5,731 bases of DNA from an uncultured Collinsella sp. GTDB lineage: Bacteria; Actinomycetota; Coriobacteriia; Coriobacteriales; Coriobacteriaceae. Numbering within the stretch: position 1 is the stretch's first letter; every line of letters begins with the position of its first letter. Below the pieces are notes generated by a model. That model was not told the origin of the DNA. It searched no databases and saw only the letters and a list, made by a program, of their open reading frames with translations. This document shows, piece after piece, positions 1-5,655 of the stretch. Made by a program: the position numbers and the translations under genes. The stretch lies in NCBI GenBank assembly GCA_900549065.1, contig URNC01000124.1:1-5731 (forward strand), read 5' to 3'.

Positions 1-168
1 TTCATGGTGCTTTCGGACGGTGTGCTTCATCGCAGCCTGCTGTGGTGGAAACGTGGCGCGATGCAGTTTGCCAACGGTTTTGCCAACGGCTTCATGTTCG
101 CACTCGTGTCGGTGTGGTTTGCGAGCTGCTCGCAGCGCGCGATGCTTTCGCCCTACGGGATGCAATAA
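1..168 (+). CDS. C-terminal fragment of an unidentified, probably membrane-associated protein
   Basis: Frame 1 is open from the window edge to a TAA at 166-168, giving the last 55 residues of a protein whose start lies upstream. I do not recognise the family. The fragment has a WWKRG segment (residues 15-19), then a short tandem repeat FANGFANG (23-30) leading into a hydrophobic stretch FMFALVSVWFA (31-41), and a short polar tail ending in SPYGMQ. This looks like a final transmembrane or membrane-dipping segment followed by a short tail. Third codon positions are mostly G or C, as in the genes downstream, which favours this frame over the overlapping frame-2 reading from about position 20, whose product is rich in Cys and Arg and looks spurious. 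It does not resemble the end of HrcA or HemW, two genes often found upstream of dnaJ. The 81-nt gap to dnaJ leaves open whether it belongs to the same transcript. Confidence 0.55.
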   Translation, partial: FMVLSDGVLHRSLLWWKRGAMQFANGFANGFMFALVSVWFASCSQRAMLSPYGMQ

Positions 169-195
169 CATCAAACCCTCTGTTTGCGGCCGGCC

Positions 196-225
196 TTGCA
201 TGGGTATAGGACGCACTGTGACAAT
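196..225 (+). promoter_or_regulatory. Weak candidate sigma-70-type promoter upstream of dnaJ
   Basis: The 81-nt gap between the upstream gene and dnaJ is the only intergenic space large enough for a promoter in this window. It contains TTGCAT (196-201) as a possible -35 and, 18 nt later, GACAAT (220-225) as a possible -10. The latter is preceded by TG at 217-218 in the extended -10 position. The matches are poor (3/6 and 4/6), so this is only a candidate. I see no CIRCE element (the HrcA operator) or HAIR-like repeat (the HspR operator) here, so heat-shock control of dnaJ by those repressors is not supported by this stretch. Confidence 0.2.
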
Positions 226-235
226 ATTGAAAGTC

Positions 236-242
236 GGAAGGA
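236..242 (+). promoter_or_regulatory. Ribosome binding site fixing the dnaJ start
   Basis: GGAAGGA lies 7 nt upstream of a GTG at 250. The reading frame extends upstream to a TTG at 184, but that codon has no purine-rich site before it, and the extra 22 residues do not resemble a DnaJ N-terminus. Starting at GTG 250 gives MSENRDYYEVLGV, the normal beginning of a J domain. Confidence 0.75.
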
Positions 243-249
243 TTCGGTC

Positions 250-1398
250 GTGTCGGAAAATAGGGATTACTACGAGGTACTTGGCGTCGACAAGGATGCC
301 GACGCGCGGACGATTAAGCGCGCGTTTCTAAAGAAGGCCCGTACCGTACACCCGGACGTTTCGGACGACCCCGAGGCCGAGGCCAAGTTCAAGGAGCTCA
401 ACGAGGCCTATTCCGTTCTTTCCGATGAGCAGAAGCGTGCTAACTACGACCGTTACGGCACCGCCGACGGCCCCGGTGGTTCGGGTTACGTCGATATCAA
501 CGATATCTTTGGTGGCATGGGCATGGACGACTTGTTCTCGTCGTTCTTTGGCGGCGGTGCCGGCGGTGGCGCCCGCAGCCGTCGTGAGCGTCGTCGCGGA
601 CGTGACATGGCCATCTCGCTTTCGGTGACGCTCGAGGAGGCGGCGCTCGGCTGCAAAAAGACGATCAGCTATGACCGCCTTGCTCCTTGCGAGGACTGCA
701 ATGGCACCGGTAGGGCAGAGGGCGCACAGGAAAAGCAGTGCGGCCGCTGCCACGGTACGGGCTACGTCACGACGGTTCAGCGTTCGTTCCTGGGCCAGGT
801 TCAGTCTTCCTCGCCTTGCCCCGACTGCCATGGCGAGGGCACGGTTATCGACCATCCCTGCGAGACCTGCGACGGTCAGGGCCGCACGCCTTCGCACGAA
901 AAGATCGACATCGATATTCCCGCCGGCGTTTCGACCGGTCGCCAGCTGCGCGTGAGCGGCTTTGGCGAGGCCGGCCTTCGCGGCGAGCCCTCGGGCGACC
1001 TGATTGTCAACGTGCGTGTTGCCGACCATGAGCGCTTTAAGCGCAACGGTGACGACCTGTACCTGGTGAGCGATATCTCGATTGCGCAGGCTGCGCTCGG
1101 CTGCGAGATCGAGGTCGAGGGCATTATGCCCGACGAGGTCGTTAAGGTGACGGTTCCCGCCGGCGCCCAGTACGGCGACACCGTGAGCGTTAATAATTAC
1201 GGCATGCCGCGCATTGGCGGTGGCGGTTCGCGTGGCCGCCTGATCGTGCAACTGCGCGTGGTCGTTCCCACCAATCTTTCCAATAAGCAACGCGAACTGC
1301 TCCGTGCTTTTGCCGATGAGATGGGCGATGACGTCGTTTCTGGTAAGAAGTCGGTGACCGACCGTATCAAGAGTGCCCTCGACGATATCCTCGATTAA
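250..1398 (+). CDS. dnaJ: Chaperone protein DnaJ (Hsp40, type I)
   Basis: This cytoplasmic co-chaperone delivers unfolded clients to DnaK and stimulates its ATPase; the protein has 382 residues, typical for the family. The J domain (about 6-70) carries the essential HPD motif at 34-36. A short Gly/Phe-rich linker follows (about 74-108, with DDLFSSFFGGG), then a strongly basic patch RSRRERRRGR (109-118). The zinc-finger region has all four CxxCxGxG repeats: CEDCNGTG (147-154), CGRCHGTG (164-171), CPDCHGEG (190-197) and CETCDGQG (204-211), so two Zn sites should form. The C-terminal substrate-binding domains begin with IDIPAGV and run to the end. The start is GTG 250, chosen by its ribosome binding site and the J-domain N-terminus. 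It is first in a tight same-strand series, with mtaB starting 9 nt after its stop. No dnaK, grpE or hrcA lies beside it here, so this may be the DnaJ copy that travels with the translation cluster; a second dnaJ with dnaK elsewhere in the genome is possible. Confidence 0.97.
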   Translation: MSENRDYYEVLGVDKDADARTIKRAFLKKARTVHPDVSDDPEAEAKFKELNEAYSVLSDEQKRANYDRYGTADGPGGSGYVDINDIFGGMGMDDLFSSFFGGGAGGGARSRRERRRGRDMAISLSVTLEEAALGCKKTISYDRLAPCEDCNGTGRAEGAQEKQCGRCHGTGYVTTVQRSFLGQVQSSSPCPDCHGEGTVIDHPCETCDGQGRTPSHEKIDIDIPAGVSTGRQLRVSGFGEAGLRGEPSGDLIVNVRVADHERFKRNGDDLYLVSDISIAQAALGCEIEVEGIMPDEVVKVTVPAGAQYGDTVSVNNYGMPRIGGGGSRGRLIVQLRVVVPTNLSNKQRELLRAFADEMGDDVVSGKKSVTDRIKSALDDILD

Positions 1399-1407
1399 GG
1401 AGCCCGC

Positions 1408-2700
1408 GTGCTCGCACCCCATATTTCCGTTGTCAACCTCGGCTGCCGTGTCAACCGGGTTGAGTCTGACCGTATCACTGCCGATCTTATGCGCCTGGGC
1501 TTTGCTATTGTGGAGCTCCAGGATGCAGAGCTGATCGTCATTAACACCTGTGCTGTTACGGGCGAGGCCGAGGCCAAGACCCGTAAGGCCGTCCGCCATG
1601 CGCTGGCCTATCCAAACGAGCCCTATGTGGTCGTGACCGGATGCGTGGTTAATTTGCATCCCGAGGAGCTGCTGGAGCTTTCGGATCGCGTAATCGCCGA
1701 GCCGTCCAAGATCGATGTCGCCGAACGTGTCTGCGAGGTGCTGGGCGTTGAGTCCGATAGCGTTCCCGCCTGCAGCGATGGCGAGGTGGTCGATGTGCTC
1801 GGTCGCTCTCGCCTGGGCGTGAAGATTCAGGACGGCTGCAACCATCGCTGCACCTATTGCATTGTGTGGAAGGCACGCGGCCCCGAGCGCTCCGTGCCCG
1901 TCGAGTCCGTGCTCGAGCAAGTTCGCGAGGCCCAGGAGGCCGGCGTGCCCGAGGTGGTGCTGACCGGTGTGAACCTGGGTGCCTACGATGGCAAGAGCGC
2001 GACCGACGAGCACGTCGAAATCGATGAGCTGCTCGAGGCCATCATGGAGCGCACGTCTATTCCGCATGTGCGCATTTCCTCGGTCGAGCCCATGGATATC
2101 TCCGAGCGCCTGCTTAAGGTTATGGCGCGCTACCCGCAGCGTATCGCCCCGTTTTTGCACCTGCCCGTGCAGTCCGGCTGCACGGCGACCCTGCATCGCA
2201 TGGGCCGTCCCTATAGCGCCGAGGCCTTTGAGGACACGGTGCGTATGATTCGCGCCAACTTGCCCCAGGCGTCCCTTTCGTGCGATGTCATCGTCGGTTT
2301 TCCCGGTGAGACGGACGAGGAGTTCGAGGAATCGCTGGCGCTGTGCCGCCGTGTGGGTTTCTCGCGTATGCACGTGTTCCGCTACAGCAAGCGTCCCGGT
2401 ACCCTTGCTGCCGACATGCCCGACCAGGTGCCACCCGAGGTTATGGCCGAGCGCAGCCGCCGTATGCGGGCCGTCGCACAGGAGCTCGCTATTGCCGACG
2501 CTCGTCGTCGCGTGGGCACGGTCGAGCGTGCCGTTCTCGAGTATGGTGACAACCTGACGCTCGGCTCGTTCCATCATGCCCGTCTTGACGATACCTGTGG
2601 ACTTACAGCCCCGTGCCTGCTCGATGTTGCTATCATCGGAGTCGATGATTCCGGCTTGGTCCATGCACGCAGGGAGGTTCATGGAAGCCTCGAAGATTAG
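1408..2700 (+). CDS. mtaB: tRNA (t6A37) methylthiotransferase MtaB (radical SAM)
   Basis: MtaB converts N6-threonylcarbamoyladenosine at position 37 of tRNAs to its 2-methylthio form, using SAM and two iron-sulfur clusters. The N-terminal methylthiotransferase domain (about 5-120) shows the three expected cluster cysteines: C13 (NLGCRVN), C48 (NTCAVT) and C79 (TGCVV). The radical SAM core has CNHRCTYC with C144, C148 and C151, followed downstream by LTGVNLGAY, HLPVQSG and DVIVGFPGE. The NLGCRVN start and the overall pattern fit the MtaB/YqeV branch better than MiaB or RimO, though this is a judgement by eye. The length, 430 residues, is slightly short: the C-terminal TRAM RNA-binding region (about 370-425) looks divergent and contains two extra cysteines. 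The start is GTG 1408, with AAGGAG at 1397-1402 overlapping the dnaJ stop codon. The 3' end overlaps phoH by 20 nt. MiaB-type specificity is the main alternative. Confidence 0.9.
   Translation: MLAPHISVVNLGCRVNRVESDRITADLMRLGFAIVELQDAELIVINTCAVTGEAEAKTRKAVRHALAYPNEPYVVVTGCVVNLHPEELLELSDRVIAEPSKIDVAERVCEVLGVESDSVPACSDGEVVDVLGRSRLGVKIQDGCNHRCTYCIVWKARGPERSVPVESVLEQVREAQEAGVPEVVLTGVNLGAYDGKSATDEHVEIDELLEAIMERTSIPHVRISSVEPMDISERLLKVMARYPQRIAPFLHLPVQSGCTATLHRMGRPYSAEAFEDTVRMIRANLPQASLSCDVIVGFPGETDEEFEESLALCRRVGFSRMHVFRYSKRPGTLAADMPDQVPPEVMAERSRRMRAVAQELAIADARRRVGTVERAVLEYGDNLTLGSFHHARLDDTCGLTAPCLLDVAIIGVDDSGLVHARREVHGSLED
2671..2677 (+). promoter_or_regulatory. Ribosome binding site of phoH inside the end of mtaB
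   Basis: AGGGAGG sits within the last codons of mtaB, only 3 nt before ATG 2681, a tight spacing. An in-frame ATG at 2663 lacks any upstream purine-rich site, and the frame also extends back to an ATG at 2576, which would add 35 residues unlike a PhoH N-terminus. ATG 2681 is therefore preferred, and phoH translation is probably coupled to mtaB. Confidence 0.6.
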
Positions 2701-3667
2701 ACTTACCGTTCCCGAGGGAATTGATCCCTCGCGCGTTTTGGGCGCCGGCGACGGCGTCCTTCGTGCGCTTGAGAGCTTGGTTCGCGCCCATGTGGTCGCC
2801 CGTGGCGATAGCATCTCCGTGAGCGGCGACCCGGACGAGGTCGAACTCGTGGCGCGCTTTTTCGAGCACGCTTTTCGCGAGGCGGCCTCCGGGCGCACGC
2901 TGTCTGCCGACGATGTCTCTCGCTGCCTGGCCGTCTTGCGCGACGGTGAGCACGAGGCTACGTCGCTTCGCGATGACGTGCTGCTTTCGTATCGCGGCCG
3001 CGTCATTCGCCCCAAGACGCTCGGGCAAAAGCGCTATGTGGATGCCATCCGCTCGCATACCATCACGTTTGGCTTGGGTCCTGCCGGTACCGGTAAGACC
3101 TATCTGGCCATGGCGCTCGCCGTTGCCGCGCTCAAGCGTCACGAGGTGGGCCGTCTGATCTTGACGCGTCCGGTTGTCGAGGCGGGGGAGAATCTGGGCT
3201 TTTTGCCCGGCACCCTCGAGGAAAAGATCGATCCCTACATGCGTCCGCTTTACGACGCCCTTTTTGACATGATGGATCGCGAGCGCACCGATGAGCTTAT
3301 GGAGCGCGGCGTGATCGAGATCGCCCCGCTTGCCTACATGCGCGGCCGCACGCTGAGTGATGCCTTCGTGGTGCTCGACGAGGCGCAAAATACCACGCCC
3401 GAGCAGATGAAGATGTTCCTGACGCGCCTGGGCTTCAACTCCAAGTTCGTGATTACCGGCGACCTGAGCCAGCGCGACCTGGTGGGTCGTCGTGGCGGCT
3501 TGGCGGATGTCGAGAAGATTTTGGGCCGTGTCGATGATGTCGCATTTTCGCACCTCGAGCGTGCCGACGTGGTGCGCCATGCCCTGGTGGGTCGTATCGT
3601 CGAGGCATACGATACTTATGATGATGTGCGCGAGAAGCGCGTACGTGACCGAAAGGAGTCCCGTTGA
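2681..3667 (+). CDS. phoH: PhoH family ATPase (YbeZ type)
   Basis: This is a cytoplasmic P-loop ATPase related to the helicase superfamily 1 core; in several bacteria YbeZ/PhoH works with the neighbouring YbeY in rRNA processing. The 328-residue length is normal. The N-terminal part (about 18-67) resembles the small nucleic-acid-binding domain of the family, with ARGDSISVSGD (40-50). A linker leads to RPKTLGQKRYVDAI (110-123), typical of the region before the ATPase. Walker A is GPAGTGKT (133-140), followed by TRPVVEAGENLGFLPG (162-177), a PhoH signature. Walker B is FVVLDE (229-234), running into the family-specific DEAQN (233-237). The GDLSQRDL motif further on acts as a sensor-like element. 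All catalytic motifs are intact. It overlaps mtaB by 20 nt at its start and ybeY by 4 nt at its stop, so the three are probably translated in a coupled manner. The link to phosphate starvation implied by the name comes from E. coli PhoH and is not supported here. Confidence 0.95.
   Translation: MEASKIRLTVPEGIDPSRVLGAGDGVLRALESLVRAHVVARGDSISVSGDPDEVELVARFFEHAFREAASGRTLSADDVSRCLAVLRDGEHEATSLRDDVLLSYRGRVIRPKTLGQKRYVDAIRSHTITFGLGPAGTGKTYLAMALAVAALKRHEVGRLILTRPVVEAGENLGFLPGTLEEKIDPYMRPLYDALFDMMDRERTDELMERGVIEIAPLAYMRGRTLSDAFVVLDEAQNTTPEQMKMFLTRLGFNSKFVITGDLSQRDLVGRRGGLADVEKILGRVDDVAFSHLERADVVRHALVGRIVEAYDTYDDVREKRVRDRKESR
3652..3658 (+). promoter_or_regulatory. Ribosome binding site fixing the TTG start of ybeY
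   Basis: AAAGGAG lies 5 nt upstream of TTG 3664, inside the last codons of phoH. The spacing is ideal, and no ATG or GTG in this frame lies in a better position, so it decides in favour of the rare TTG start, which overlaps the phoH TGA as TTGA. Confidence 0.7.
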
Positions 3668-4173
3668 GTGTATTGATCAGCAACGATGCCGAGCTCGATA
3701 CGCTGCTCGACGCGCAGGAGGTGGAGCACATCTGCGAGGTTGTGCTTGCCGCCGAGGGCGTTGAGCGTGAAGTCGAGATTTCCCTTTCGTATGTCGACGA
3801 GGACGAGATGCACGAGCTCAACCACGAGTGGCGCGGTATCGACCGCACCACCGATGTGCTCTCGTTTGAGTGCGATTCGGCCTTTGACGATGATATTCCC
3901 GCCGATGAGACGCTCGAGCTCGGCGATATTATCTTGGCCCCGCAGGTTATTGCCCGTCAGGCCCCCGGTTTTGGCAATAGCCCCGCTGACGAGTGCCGTC
4001 TGATGCTCGTACACGGCATGCTGCACCTGCTGGGCTATGACCATATCGAGGACGACGAGGCCGAGGTCATGGAGGCCCGCGAGGACGCCATCCTGCGCGA
4101 TCTGGCGCTCGAGCGCGGCGAGGACCCCAAGCTAGTCCACGTCGGCCCCATCACCAACCACGCCCACGACTAG
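3664..4173 (+). CDS. ybeY: Endoribonuclease YbeY (rRNA maturation factor)
   Basis: YbeY is a metal-dependent single-strand endoribonuclease in the cytoplasm, needed for 16S rRNA 3'-end maturation and for 70S ribosome quality control. The protein has 169 residues, within the usual range. The metal site is plain: HGMLHLLGYDH (117-127) supplies H117, H121 and H127 of the H-x3-H-x5-H zinc motif. The other family signatures are present in order: NHEWRGIDRTTDVLSF (53-68), which includes the conserved Arg at 57, and LGDIIL (86-91). The protein is acidic, and a tail of about 20 residues follows the last helix (EDAILRDLAL), ending in NHAHD. The likely start is TTG 3664, overlapping the phoH stop by 4 nt, with a good ribosome binding site. 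Adjacency to phoH is widely conserved and fits the reported YbeY-YbeZ partnership, while era downstream acts on the same 16S rRNA 3' end. Confidence 0.95.
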   Translation: MSVLISNDAELDTLLDAQEVEHICEVVLAAEGVEREVEISLSYVDEDEMHELNHEWRGIDRTTDVLSFECDSAFDDDIPADETLELGDIILAPQVIARQAPGFGNSPADECRLMLVHGMLHLLGYDHIEDDEAEVMEAREDAILRDLALERGEDPKLVHVGPITNHAHD

Positions 4174-4182
4174 GAGCCGTCT

Positions 4183-4560
4183 ATGATTCCCGGATCGAAC
4201 AAGGACCATCCGTCCTTCTTAAAGTCGTTTTCCTACGCCATGGAGGGCTTCGTTACCGCCGTCAAGACCGAGCGCAACATCAAGGTCATGCTCGTGGCGG
4301 GCGTGTGCACCGTCATTGCCGGCTGTATCGTGGGCCTCGACATTGCCGAGTGGGCAACGATTATCATCTGTTGTGGCCTGGTGATTCACGGCGAGCTGTG
4401 CAACACCGCTATGGAGGCTATCGTCGACCTGGCGACCCAGGAGCTCCATCCGCTGGCCAAGCGTGCGAAGGACATTGCCGCCGCCTCTGTATACGTTCTT
4501 TCCATCACCGCCGCGATTGTGGGCGTGCTGGTATTTGCCCACGCGCTCGGCTTTATTTAG
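4183..4560 (+). CDS. dgkA: Diacylglycerol kinase / undecaprenol kinase family membrane protein (DgkA)
   Basis: This is a small integral membrane lipid kinase of 125 residues. Gram-positive members found in this gene context often phosphorylate undecaprenol, feeding the lipid carrier used in cell-wall synthesis, while proteobacterial DgkA acts on diacylglycerol; sequence alone does not settle which applies. An amphipathic N-terminus with FSYAMEGF (16-23) and ERN (30-32) precedes three hydrophobic segments at about 35-52, 57-70 and 98-122. The active-site motif HGELCNTAMEAIVD (69-82) contains E71, N74, E78 and D82, and is followed by HPLAKRAKDIAAA (89-101), where KDxAA is the conserved continuation. 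All key residues are present. The start is ATG 4183, with AGGAG (4172-4176) overlapping the ybeY TAG. Its position between ybeY and era is the Firmicutes-like order; the cdd gene often found next is missing. Confidence 0.93.
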   Translation: MIPGSNKDHPSFLKSFSYAMEGFVTAVKTERNIKVMLVAGVCTVIAGCIVGLDIAEWATIIICCGLVIHGELCNTAMEAIVDLATQELHPLAKRAKDIAAASVYVLSITAAIVGVLVFAHALGFI

Positions 4561-4572
4561 AAAGGGTTTCCC

Positions 4573-5640
4573 ATGTCCGACAATATGCAGCCTACCGATG
4601 AGATCCTGGACGACGAGACTTTGGACGCGGTGGATACCGAGGGGCTCGAGGATGTCGAGGAGTTCGACCCGTTTGAGGGCATGAGCGATGAGGAGCTCGA
4701 CGCCCTGTGCGACGAGGACGACAACCTCGCGGGCTTTGGCGACGTTGAGCCTGGTTTTCGCAGCGGCTTTGTGGCCCTGGTCGGACGCCCCAACGCCGGC
4801 AAGTCCACGCTGCTTAATGCCTGCTATGGCAAAAAGGTCGCCATCACCTCGCCGGTGGCTCAGACGACCCGTCGCCGCATGCGCGCCGTCGTCAACCGTC
4901 CCGGCTACCAGCTAGTCTTTGTCGATACCCCGGGTATTCATAAGCCCAAGGACGGTCTGGGATCCGAGCTCAACAAGAGCGCGTTGTTCGAGCTGAACGA
5001 TGTCGATGTCGTCGCGTTTTTGATTGATGCCACCAAGCCGATCGGCAGGGGAGACGCTTGGGTTGCCGAGCGCGTCAGATGCGCCCGTTGCAAGAAGGTC
5101 CTGGTGCTCACCAAGGCCGATGAGGCCGATCCCGCCCAGGTTATGGAACAGCTCAAGGCCGCCCACGAGCTCATGGAGTATGACGACGAGATCGTGACGT
5201 CGTCGGTCAAGAACTTCAACGTCGATGCCTTTATCGAGACCGTTGCGCACTTTTTGCCCGAGGGTCCGCGTTGGTTCCCCGAGGACATGGGTACCGACGC
5301 TTCCGACGAGACGCTCGTTGCCGAGTTTGTGCGCGAGAAGGTCTTGCGCCGCACCCGTGATGAGATCCCGCACTCCGTTGGCGTGATCTGCGATGCGCTC
5401 GAGCAGACCAAGAAGGTGCTTCGCGTGCACGCCACCATTTGCGTCGAGCGCGAGGGCCAAAAGGGCATCATCATCGGCAAGGGCGGCGAGATGATCAAGC
5501 ATATCGGTATCGACGCCCGTCGCGATCTCGAGCGCATCTTTGGCACGCAGGTCTTTTTGGAGCTGGACGTGAAGGTCAAGGCCGGCTGGCGTGACGACGA
5601 GGCCCAGATTCGCCGCTTTGGCTACAACGCCGAGGACTAA
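4573..5640 (+). CDS. era: GTPase Era with an acidic N-terminal extension
   Basis: Era is a GTPase that binds the 3' end of 16S rRNA and helps assemble the 30S subunit. The conserved part begins near residue 62: G1 GRPNAGKS (71-78), the switch region with QTTR (97-100), G3 DTPG (118-121), G4 TKAD (180-183) and a G5-like TSS (209-211). The C-terminal KH RNA-binding domain has GKGG (302-305) and ends with the usual WRDDE segment. At 355 residues it is about 50-60 longer than a typical Era. The excess is an N-terminal tail with 25 Asp/Glu and no Lys, Arg or His in residues 1-60. The start at ATG 4573 is supported by AAAGGG (4561-4566) 6 nt upstream, 12 nt after dgkA. An internal ATG at 4681 (M37) would shorten the tail, but its GAGGG is only 1 nt away. 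A CxxC pair (170-173) lies just before G4, and G4 has Thr in place of the usual Asn. Confidence 0.96.
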   Translation: MSDNMQPTDEILDDETLDAVDTEGLEDVEEFDPFEGMSDEELDALCDEDDNLAGFGDVEPGFRSGFVALVGRPNAGKSTLLNACYGKKVAITSPVAQTTRRRMRAVVNRPGYQLVFVDTPGIHKPKDGLGSELNKSALFELNDVDVVAFLIDATKPIGRGDAWVAERVRCARCKKVLVLTKADEADPAQVMEQLKAAHELMEYDDEIVTSSVKNFNVDAFIETVAHFLPEGPRWFPEDMGTDASDETLVAEFVREKVLRRTRDEIPHSVGVICDALEQTKKVLRVHATICVEREGQKGIIIGKGGEMIKHIGIDARRDLERIFGTQVFLELDVKVKAGWRDDEAQIRRFGYNAED

Positions 5641-5655
5641 GGACGCGCGGCGCGC

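Noticed and set aside
172..186. Small inverted repeat CAAA-N7-TTTG just after the upstream gene, considered as a terminator or operator
   Set aside because: A 4-bp AT-rich stem with no following T-run is far too weak for a terminator and matches no operator known to me.
188..195. Palindrome GGCCGGCC in the dnaJ leader
   Set aside because: Self-complementary GC octamers are expected by chance in DNA of this composition, and it is not positioned like a known operator.
184..249. N-terminal extension of dnaJ from TTG 184
   Set aside because: There is no ribosome binding site before it, the added residues do not resemble DnaJ, and GTG 250 has GGAAGGA at 7 nt and gives a canonical J-domain start.
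20..331. A frame-2 reading of 103 codons across the upstream gene end and the dnaJ start
   Set aside because: Its product is rich in Cys and Arg, it crosses a gene junction and enters the J-domain coding region, and the frame-1 reading has better third-position bias.
328..3015. A stop-free reading frame of 895 codons on the minus strand, antisense to dnaJ, mtaB and the start of phoH
   Set aside because: It is opposite three certain genes with complete family motifs. The product is a run of Ala, Gly, His, Asn and Leu with no recognisable domain, as expected when high-GC codon choice avoids TTA, CTA and TCA on the sense strand. A shadow frame.
2633..3580. A 315-codon minus-strand frame opposite phoH
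   Set aside because: Same codon-bias artefact; phoH on the other strand has intact Walker A and Walker B motifs and the DEAQN signature.
4681..4683. Internal ATG (M37) as the true era start
   Set aside because: Its purine-rich stretch is only 1 nt from the ATG, whereas ATG 4573 has AAAGGG at 6 nt and leaves a normal 12-nt gap after dgkA.
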